From NCBI GenBank assembly GCA_025923195.1, contig JAICGJ010000006.1, positions 1-64,000 of the forward strand: DNA of 64,000 bases. The letters are read 5' to 3'. The translations under genes were made by a program, and so were the position numbers. Positions 54,917 to 61,528 of this stretch are shown here, piece by piece (position 1 is the first letter of the stretch; the number at the start of each line of letters is the position of its first letter). The DNA is from Chryseolinea sp. Lineage in GTDB: Bacteria; Bacteroidota; Bacteroidia; Cytophagales; Cyclobacteriaceae. A model generated the notes under the pieces. It was given only the letters and a program-made list of their open reading frames with translations. It had not been told where the DNA came from and did not search any database.

Positions 54917-56383
54917 ATGCAAAAGCTTGGTTTAAGCCAGTCATTACAACAAAAGTTATCCCCGCAACAAATTCAGTTTATTAAACTGTTGCAAGTACCT
55001 ACAGCTGAGCTTGACGCTAGAATTGAAGAAGAATTGGAAGTAAATCCGGCATTGGAAGAAGGAGAAGAGCAGGAGCAGGAGAAGCCCGAAGAGTCAGCCC
55101 CAGAAACACAGACTGAGGAATTTGAGGCATCGGCCAGCAGCGACGATGATGTCGACATTAAGGACTACTTGCGAGACGATGACTATAGCGGGTATAAAAT
55201 GCAGGGGGATGGCGATGATGATGAAGACAATCGGGAGATGCCGATCCCTATGGCTTCGTCGCTTCATGAGCAATTGATGAATCAGCTTGATTTTCTAGGC
55301 CTAAGTGAAAGAGAGCTGTCAATTGGAAAGCAACTGGTGGGGAGCATTGAAAGCGACGGGTATATTAGGAGAGACCTGGAGGCGATCGTAAATGATATGG
55401 CCTTTTCGCAGGGAATAGAAACGACAGCAGAAGAAGTTGAGGCTGTTCTGAAGAAAATTCAGACTTTTGATCCCCCGGGTATAGCCGCCAGGAATTTGCA
55501 GGAGTGCCTGTACCTGCAGCTTGACCGAATGGACAATGGCCACGACATCGATGTGGCTGTGGCTAAGAAGATCATTACCGAATGTTTTGAAGAGTTCACA
55601 AAAAAGCATTATCAGAAAATACAAAAGAAGCTTGATACGGAAGATGAAAACTTTGTAAGAGATGCAATCGAAGTGATCATTAAACTCAATCCTAAACCAG
55701 GCGGTGGAGGTGGACCCACGGCAACTAAGAATCAGTACATCATTCCGGATTATATATTGACGAACAATAATGGAAAGCTCGAGCTTGCCCTGAATAGCCG
55801 AAATGCTCCGGAGCTTCGAATCAGCAGATCCTACACCGACATGTTCAAGGCATATGATAAGAGCAACAAAAAGGATAAAAAACTGAAGGAGGCCGTTACA
55901 TTCGTCAAACAAAAACTGGATGCTGCGAAATGGTTTATTGATGCCATAAAACAGCGCCAGCATACATTGTTGCGCACGATGAAAGCCATCATCGATTTCC
56001 AGTATGACTTTTTCCTGGAAGGGGATGAGACAAAGCTCAAGCCAATGATTTTGAAAGACATCGCCACGATGATTAACATGGATATTTCCACTGTATCCCG
56101 TGTGGCAAGTAGCAAGGCTATTCAGACTGACTTTGGAATTTACCCTTTGAAGTACTTCTTCTCGGAAGGTATTTCAACGGATTCGGGTGAAGAAGTGAGC
56201 AGTCGCGAAGTAAAACAAATCATTAAGGATATCATTGAAAGTGAAGATAAGGACAAACCTTATTCAGATGATAAACTCGAAAAAATCCTGAACGACAAAG
56301 GATATAATATTGCGAGACGGACCGTTGCCAAGTATCGCGAACAACTCAACATCCCCGTTGCACGTCTAAGAAAGGAGATGTAA
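54917..56383 (+). CDS. rpoN: RNA polymerase sigma-54 factor
   Basis: 488 residues. Region I LGLSQSLQQKLSPQQIQFIKLLQVPT, a very acidic region II (about 50-110), the core-binding and HTH domains (DISTVSRVASSKAIQTDFG), and the RpoN box ARRTVAKYRE at about 466-475. Directs transcription from -24/-12 promoters with an AAA+ activator; one such protein, lacking an HTH, is encoded 2 kb away at 58326. Confidence 0.97.
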   Translation: MQKLGLSQSLQQKLSPQQIQFIKLLQVPTAELDARIEEELEVNPALEEGEEQEQEKPEESAPETQTEEFEASASSDDDVDIKDYLRDDDYSGYKMQGDGDDDEDNREMPIPMASSLHEQLMNQLDFLGLSERELSIGKQLVGSIESDGYIRRDLEAIVNDMAFSQGIETTAEEVEAVLKKIQTFDPPGIAARNLQECLYLQLDRMDNGHDIDVAVAKKIITECFEEFTKKHYQKIQKKLDTEDENFVRDAIEVIIKLNPKPGGGGGPTATKNQYIIPDYILTNNNGKLELALNSRNAPELRISRSYTDMFKAYDKSNKKDKKLKEAVTFVKQKLDAAKWFIDAIKQRQHTLLRTMKAIIDFQYDFFLEGDETKLKPMILKDIATMINMDISTVSRVASSKAIQTDFGIYPLKYFFSEGISTDSGEEVSSREVKQIIKDIIESEDKDKPYSDDKLEKILNDKGYNIARRTVAKYREQLNIPVARLRKEM

Positions 56384-56389
56384 ACGGTG

Positions 56390-57010
56390 ATGCTATTGGC
56401 TCGTATTATTTCTATAATCTTTCATCCGTTATTGCTTGCCACATATCTTTTTGGCGTTCTCACCTATATTTTCCCAGTGGCACTCGATCCGCTGAAGGAA
56501 GACGGCCATCTGAACTTTATTTTTCTGATCTTTTGTGTCACCTTTCTTTTTCCTGCCTTGAATGTTGGCATTTTCAAGACTTTTGGTTCAATTCGAACAT
56601 TGGCAATGAGAGACCGGCACGAACGAATCGTTCCATTTTCTTTTATTACAATTTTGTATATCCTCGTCACTTATCTGTTTTATACACGCACGCGAATCGG
56701 GGTTAACGATAATTTACTGAAGTTTCTGGTTATCATCGACGCCTTGGTGCTGGTTGGAACAGTGGCTACATATTTTTACAAGGTGAGTATGCACAGCCTC
56801 GGAATTTGCGGCTTGGTCGGAATTCTATTACCCTTGAATAAGATCTCGGAGGACGGTGCGCTTTTCTATCCTACCGTTGTGACGATCGTCCTGGCCGGAG
56901 TTGTCATGTCGGCGCGTCTTCAACTGAATGTTCACTCGCCGCGTGAAGTAATGATCGGTGGCGTATTGGGCTTTACGACAAGTTTTCTGCTAATGTTTTT
57001 TCTCTTTTGA
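56390..57010 (+). CDS. PAP2-like membrane protein
   Basis: 206 residues, six membrane helices. Degenerate phosphatase motifs: MRDRHERIVPF where KxxxxxxRP is expected, SMHSLG for the PSGH motif and LNVHSPREVMIGG for the SRxxxxxHxxxD motif. The call is a distant PAP2 relation common in Bacteroidota. Whether it is a lipid-phosphate phosphatase is doubtful. Starts at ATG 56390 (GTG 56387 possible), 6 bp after rpoN, so probably co-transcribed. Confidence 0.7.
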   Translation: MLLARIISIIFHPLLLATYLFGVLTYIFPVALDPLKEDGHLNFIFLIFCVTFLFPALNVGIFKTFGSIRTLAMRDRHERIVPFSFITILYILVTYLFYTRTRIGVNDNLLKFLVIIDALVLVGTVATYFYKVSMHSLGICGLVGILLPLNKISEDGALFYPTVVTIVLAGVVMSARLQLNVHSPREVMIGGVLGFTTSFLLMFFLF

Positions 57011-57395
57011 ATTGTCCACGGCACACCGAGGCTGTGTAAAAAACAAAAAAAAGAGGTAAAATCTTTCAAATACAGGGCGGCCTTAAGTTTACTTCATGAT
57101 AAATTGAATGCTTGTCATCCAAAATTTAAGCGCAGAGCGCTGAGAAAAAAGCCACGCAGAGAAGCCGCCGAGAGTATGGAAGTTAGCTTCCTCTGCGTGT
57201 ATTTCCTCTGCGCTAAAACTTTCTATCTTGCAGACGCGACTATTGTTCCAGAGGTCCCCGTTACAAAATCAAAGCCGAGGATCGTCAAAGTAATCATTTT
57301 TCACAGCCTCCACCGTCGACGGATCACAGCAAGTATGGTCTAGACTCCAAGCGAGATGTTGATGATGTGGACTGTATTGATTCATTTCGCATCCA
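57011..57395. other. 385-bp intergenic stretch containing an inverted-repeat element
   Basis: No gene supported. The interior holds the nested inverted repeat described at 57125-57217; the flanks are unremarkable. A 79-codon frame across it is fully explained by the repeat. Confidence 0.6.
57125..57217. repeat. Nested inverted-repeat element with CGCAGAG arms
   Basis: Outer arms 57125-57137 and 57206-57218 pair with one mismatch; inner arms CACGCAGAG (57153-57161) and CTCTGCGTG (57191-57199) are perfect. All four arms contain CGCAGAG or its complement. RNA from either strand would fold as two stacked stems. It resembles the short palindromic intergenic repeats scattered in many genomes. Confidence 0.6.
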
Positions 57396-58190
57396 TTATT
57401 TCATATAAACTGTTTTAAAGCGGGCGAGCGGAGCCATGCGAGCTTTATTCAAGACCAGCATGTCGCCGTTGATGTTGAAGTTGTCTGCTTTTTGGAGGGC
57501 ATCTAAAAATTCCTGTTCCAAATCCATTCTCGGACACGCCATTTTTGTTGAAATTGTTTTTGAAATAGCGATACGATTGAGACCTTCTATTCTGACAGAG
57601 CCTGAAATGTTATTGCACCCCCCATTGCCGTTCATCCTGTTGTCACTTTCTTTAAAGATAATATGCGGTTCTTTGACGAATGTACTGTCAACCGCCACAG
57701 GCCTGCCGTTTAGTTCAACTAGTTTCCAATATTTTTCAAGGATAGCATAGTTTGATTTTGTAAGAATGTTACTAGCAGCATTTTTACCCGTAATTTTTTT
57801 GCTCTGCATGTCCAGCTGGGTGAGGATGTTCTCCCCCACGAGATATTGCGAACCCTGACCTTTCTCGCTTGGGATCAATAAGATGGTGTTCCCTTTTTCG
57901 TTCCAGCCGAATTTCCCGGAGCTTTCGTACACCGTATCGGATTTCCCGAGGTATTTCGTTTTTGTTGTAAAACTTAAATCCTTTCGTAGGTAAATGGTGG
58001 TTTGAATTCCCTCGCAATCGGCACAGGGAAGAATGCCGCGGTATATTCCATCCCAATCCAGGGAGTTTTGACTTGTATGAGTCGAGCCGGGTTTTTCCAT
58101 TTCTACCTGATCTGTCGGAGGGGCAGAAGATTGTGTTCCTTTGCAGCCAAATATCACGACGATTGCAATGACGGTGATGATATTTTTCAT
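57396..58190 (-). CDS. Lipoprotein with NlpE N-terminal and META domains
   Basis: 264 residues. Lipobox VIFGC at about 12-16. The NlpE-like N-domain has GIYRGILPCADCEGIQTTIYL, a Cys-x-x-Cys pair. The META (HslJ-like) domain from about 155 has WKLVELNGRPV, GNGGCNNISGSVRIEG and STKMACPRMDLEQEFLDAL. In E. coli NlpE triggers envelope stress signalling and HslJ binds the membrane; this fusion is common in Bacteroidota. Function is inferred. Confidence 0.85.
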   Translation of the reverse strand: MKNIITVIAIVVIFGCKGTQSSAPPTDQVEMEKPGSTHTSQNSLDWDGIYRGILPCADCEGIQTTIYLRKDLSFTTKTKYLGKSDTVYESSGKFGWNEKGNTILLIPSEKGQGSQYLVGENILTQLDMQSKKITGKNAASNILTKSNYAILEKYWKLVELNGRPVAVDSTFVKEPHIIFKESDNRMNGNGGCNNISGSVRIEGLNRIAISKTISTKMACPRMDLEQEFLDALQKADNFNINGDMLVLNKARMAPLARFKTVYMK

Positions 58191-58325
58191 TTCTTACTTG
58201 TTAGGGCATCTAAATTGCATGACATAGTTCTTCTGTTCGATCATTATACTATGCCGTTTATGTAATTCCAAACTGTCTGCGAGCAAACGGCGCATTTCAA
58301 TTAGCGAGCACATGCTCTCAGAGAT

Positions 58326-59477
58326 CTACAGATAGTTCTTTACGTCGTCTTCAGTTATATCACCGCCGCTCATGATCACCAGCCGCTCAATGACATTCCT
58401 TAATTCGCGAATGTTTCCTGTCCAGTTATATTTCTTTAACGCTTCAAGTGCTTTTGGTTCGATATTTTTTTTCTTGGCGCCATACTCTTCCGCTATGTCT
58501 TCCAAAAATTTTTCCGTCAGCAAGGGTATGTCTTCTTTCCTGTCGTTAAGTGCAGGTACTTTTATGACGATGACGCTCAACCTGTGATATAGATCCTCCC
58601 GGAATTTGTTATCCTCGATTTCCTTTCTCAGATCCTTGTTAGTGGCTGCGACAATTCGCACGTGAACATTTATTTCCTTATCACCACCAACGCGGGTGAT
58701 CTTATTTTCCTGAAGCGCCCGAAGCACTTTAGCCTGAGCTGAAAGGCTCATATCACCGATCTCATCAAGGAAGAGGGTACCGCCTTCGGCAAGTTCGAAC
58801 TTTCCAAGCCGCTGCTTGATGGCGGAAGTGAAAGATCCCTTCTCATGGCCGAATAATTCGCTTTCGATGAGCTCCGAAGGTATAGCCGCACAGTTGACTT
58901 CTACCATTGGACCATTCGCCCGTTTGCTACTTTCGTGGATCCACCGCGCCACGAGTTCTTTGCCTGATCCATTGGGTCCTGTCACCAATACGCGAGCATC
59001 GGTAGGTGCTACTTTCTCTATCATTTCCTTTACTTGCCTCATAGCCTCCGACTCGCCTACCATCTCGTTCTTTTTAGAGATCTTCTTTTTTAGCGTCTTT
59101 GTTTCTCGTTGGAGCGTCGATTTATCGAGTGCATTTCTCAGTGTTATTTCAAGTCGTCCCAGGTCAAAAGGTTTCTGAAGAAAGTCGAAGGCTCCTTTCT
59201 TGACAGCTTCAACGGCTACGTCGATTGTGCCATGCGCGGAGATCATGATGAAATTCGTACCCAGTTCGGCTTCCTTGGCTTTCTCTAATACTTCCATGCC
59301 ATCCATCTTCGGCATCTTGATATCACATAAACAAAGGTCATATATTCCCTGTTCGAGTTTCTTGAGGCCCTCCAGCCCGTCAGCGGCATCATCTACTTCA
59401 TGGTGTTTTTCTTCCAGGATTTCCTTCAGTATTGACCTGATTTTGTTGTCGTCTTCAATGACGAGGATTTTTGACAT
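58326..59477 (-). CDS. Sigma-54-interacting response regulator lacking a DNA-binding domain
   Basis: 383 residues. Receiver domain 1-115, phosphoacceptor Asp52. AAA+ domain with Walker A GPNGSGKE (167-174), ESELFGHEKGSFTSA (206-219, the sigma-54 loop GAFTGA reads GSFTSA), Walker B LFLDEIGD (235-242), and R-finger region NKFREDLYHRL (290-300). It ends NYL at 383, right after the AAA+ lid, so there is no Fis-type HTH. The family normally has about 450 residues. It lies just past the RNase P RNA terminator. Confidence 0.92.
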   Translation of the reverse strand: MSKILVIEDDNKIRSILKEILEEKHHEVDDAADGLEGLKKLEQGIYDLCLCDIKMPKMDGMEVLEKAKEAELGTNFIMISAHGTIDVAVEAVKKGAFDFLQKPFDLGRLEITLRNALDKSTLQRETKTLKKKISKKNEMVGESEAMRQVKEMIEKVAPTDARVLVTGPNGSGKELVARWIHESSKRANGPMVEVNCAAIPSELIESELFGHEKGSFTSAIKQRLGKFELAEGGTLFLDEIGDMSLSAQAKVLRALQENKITRVGGDKEINVHVRIVAATNKDLRKEIEDNKFREDLYHRLSVIVIKVPALNDRKEDIPLLTEKFLEDIAEEYGAKKKNIEPKALEALKKYNWTGNIRELRNVIERLVIMSGGDITEDDVKNYL

Positions 59478-59499
59478 GTATCTTAGTAGTTAATCGCTA

Positions 59500-59536
59500 A
59501 AAATAATAAACCTGTCAGCGTTTCGTAACTGACAGG
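59500..59536 (-). terminator. Intrinsic terminator of RNase P RNA
   Basis: 8-bp stem CCTGTCAG (59511-59518) with CTGACAGG (59529-59536), followed on the minus strand by TTTATTATTTTT. It lies 15 bp downstream of the mature 3' end. Confidence 0.75.
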
Positions 59537-59551
59537 CTTAAAATAAAAAAA

Positions 59552-59952
59552 CGCAAGCTGATAAGCCGGGTTCTGTTTCCTCCGCCAATTGGCGGGGGAC
59601 CCTTATCATTTATCTGGTCATGCCATCGCTGGCATGATCTATCAGTCTACCCGTCACGCCTGGTATTGTTAACGAGCCGCTAACCACTTGCGTGGGCGTA
59701 ACCTATTTGACCTTTCAACGCGTAAGGTTTACCATGCTCACGCCATCACTGGCGTGACGGTGAGCTCTTACCCCACCTTTTCACCTTTTCCCTCCGCCAG
59801 CTGGCGGAGGGTAGTTTATTTTCTGTGGCACTATCTGTTGATGGCGTTGTTGGGCGCCACCACCTTCCCGTTAGGAAGTACGCCGCTCTATGTTGCCCGG
59901 ACTTTCCTCCCTGGTGCCCGGTGAAGAGCCCCAGAGCGATAAGGTCGCTTGC
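59552..59952 (-). ncRNA. rnpB: RNase P RNA
   Basis: Minus-strand RNA of about 401 nt. The catalytic-core landmarks are in order: GAGGAAAGTCCGGGC near the 5' end, ACAGAAAATA, GGTAAGAGCTCACCG, GGTAAACC, AAATAGG and AGAACCCGGCTTA near the 3' end; GCAAGC and GCTTGC pair as helix P1. Four peripheral hairpins (59579-59598, 59618-59637, 59738-59757 and 59790-59811), at the expected places of P19, P18, P14 and P12, share a GCCA-TGGC core. RNase P cuts the 5' leader from tRNA precursors. Confidence 0.95.
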
Positions 59953-59956
59953 ATTC

Positions 59957-59964
59957 CAAAGTTA
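59957..59964 (-). promoter_or_regulatory. TAnnTTTG (-7) promoter element of rnpB
   Basis: On the minus strand TAACTTTG lies exactly 4 nt before the predicted RNA 5' end, the correct distance for the phylum. No -33 TTTG found at the usual 19-bp spacing. Confidence 0.65.
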
Positions 59965-60113
59965 ATGGTTATTAGATATCTATTCTGTATCGGCAAAAAT
60001 CTTAAGCTATTTGCTTTAGATACATGATCCGAACAGAAATTTCATGTGAGGAGTTCCGGGCCGTATGTCCTTGAAAAACGCTCAAATGAGCAACATCAAG
60101 TTACCTAGCCACT

Positions 60114-60169
60114 ATTAACTATTAACTAATAACTAATAACGATTAACGGATAACAGATAACGGTTAACG
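60114..60169. repeat. Eight tandem heptamers, consensus A/G-A/T-TAAC-T/G
   Basis: Units: ATTAACT, ATTAACT, AATAACT, AATAACG, ATTAACG, GATAACA, GATAACG, GTTAACG. All keep TAAC at positions 3-6. The array starts 162 bp upstream of the rnpB 5' end and stops 10 bp before the end of the YbjN-like gene. Reads like a short tandem repeat that has diverged by one-base steps. Confidence 0.7.
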
Positions 60170-60178
60170 TACACCCGG

Positions 60179-60577
60179 CTAATGAATATCCTTACCCGTC
60201 AGTTTTAGTTCGTAATAGTCAGCAAGCTTCGCGACTTCCTGAACCATTTCTTTTACCTGGTCCTGCGAGGCCGTTGACGTGAGGCACGACGCTTCGACTT
60301 TTAGATAGCCTTCCTCCAGCACAAATTTGCTATAATCAAAATCAGCATTCTTTTCCAAAAGAGATTTCAGATCAAGACTGGTAGTGTATGCGCAGACCTT
60401 TGATGTAAAAATTGCCTGGTCTCTCCCCGACACCGGACTGGTTTGTTTGACGGCTAAAACAGTTTGAAATCGACTTCCATTAATGGGGATAATTACAACG
60501 GACTTACTGCTATCGTAATCCGTGAATTGTCCCCCGATTTGTTCGGCATACTGCTCGAGGTACTGCATGATATCCAT
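60179..60577 (-). CDS. Small YbjN/secretion-chaperone-like protein
   Basis: 132 residues, soluble, no signal. Alternating beta strands and one long C-terminal helix (SQDQVKEMVQEVAKLADYY) resemble the YbjN/type III chaperone-like fold, though the match is general. DYSSKSVVIIPINGSRFQTVLAVK and FEEGYLKVEASCL-type segment (VLEEGYLKVEASCLT) are notable. Function not known. It starts 79 bp after the DUF2279 gene stop. Confidence 0.5.
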   Translation of the reverse strand: MDIMQYLEQYAEQIGGQFTDYDSSKSVVIIPINGSRFQTVLAVKQTSPVSGRDQAIFTSKVCAYTTSLDLKSLLEKNADFDYSKFVLEEGYLKVEASCLTSTASQDQVKEMVQEVAKLADYYELKLTGKDIH

Positions 60578-60655
60578 AAAAAAATTGGTTAAAGGAGACT
60601 GAATTTAAGGAATAAGAAGCATCCTTTCGTCAGAACAGACACATTAATTTTACAC

Positions 60656-61528
60656 TCAAAAGTACAAGGGATGGAACTTTACGCCTTTTTGAGAAAACCC
60701 GATCGTTGGCGCCGGGATCTTGATCATGTTAGCAAGGAACAGCAAAGTATTTATCGCCTTGGAACGCGATTTAATAGCTGTCAGGTCGAAGTCAATGGCA
60801 AGGTAATACTGGCGAAAGGGCTTGGCATGGCCGGCCTCAATGTTTTGGTAGTCGCGCGCGTAAACCATCCCTTCGGCGCCGTAGCCTACTGCAAAATTCA
60901 ACCAACGCGGAAACTTTGTAAACTTATCAATATCGAACGATAACCAGAAAGTCTGGCCATTGTAATCCTTAAAGATTTCACTCGTGAGATCGCCCCCAAG
61001 AAGGTCAGATCGCATTTCGGCATAGCGAGTTCGGTGAAATGAGAACTTAGGATGGATCCTGACTTCTTTCCAAAGTCGTGACTGGACCAAATAGAATGCT
61101 GACCCTGCCGCATTCGCAACCAGATCGCCTCCAGAAGCGCCGTAGGCGTCGGAAAAACCATCAAGGATCTCAATGGGCAACATTAACCCAAACCCAACGA
61201 GCGACCCGATGAGATCAGATCTTTGAGGTTCAACATTGCACCACTGCAAGGCCCTCGAAGTTCCATAGCTGAAATAAAAGCTTGAAAAGAAATGCCCGGC
61301 CTTGTCCATTTGTTTCCACTCGGCATTATCGTTAAAAAATTGAAAGGGCTGACTCTCAGCTTCCGAATACCATAGGTGGCTGAGGCCCGCTAACGCGATA
61401 CTATATGCAACGGTCCCGCCAATCGCGAATGTCTTCAGACGTTTTTTATTGACCCCAGATACAGAATCAGCAACTTGGCTAAAGGATACGCATGGAAGGA
61501 GCACAAATATGAGAAACCACTTACTCAT
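60656..61528 (-). CDS. DUF2279 (YfiM-like) envelope protein
   Basis: 290 residues from ATG 61528, which gives a signal peptide (MSKWFLIFVLLPCVSFSQ) and overlaps the TamB stop by 8 bp; an ATG at 61549 is also in frame. DUF2279 hallmark QMDKAGHFFSSFYFSYG, LMLPIEILDGFSDAYGASGGDLVANAAGSAFYLVQ, then a strand-rich C-terminal region. Membrane or outer-membrane protein of unknown function. Coupling to TamB suggests a role in outer-membrane assembly. Confidence 0.85.
   Translation of the reverse strand: MSKWFLIFVLLPCVSFSQVADSVSGVNKKRLKTFAIGGTVAYSIALAGLSHLWYSEAESQPFQFFNDNAEWKQMDKAGHFFSSFYFSYGTSRALQWCNVEPQRSDLIGSLVGFGLMLPIEILDGFSDAYGASGGDLVANAAGSAFYLVQSRLWKEVRIHPKFSFHRTRYAEMRSDLLGGDLTSEIFKDYNGQTFWLSFDIDKFTKFPRWLNFAVGYGAEGMVYARDYQNIEAGHAKPFRQYYLAIDFDLTAIKSRSKAINTLLFLANMIKIPAPTIGFSQKGVKFHPLYF

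Noticed and set aside
57104-57343. A 79-codon plus-strand frame in the intergenic region
   Set aside because: It runs through the inverted-repeat element and has low-complexity basic content.
60114-60169. CRISPR array
   Set aside because: Units are 7 bp with no spacers and no cas genes.
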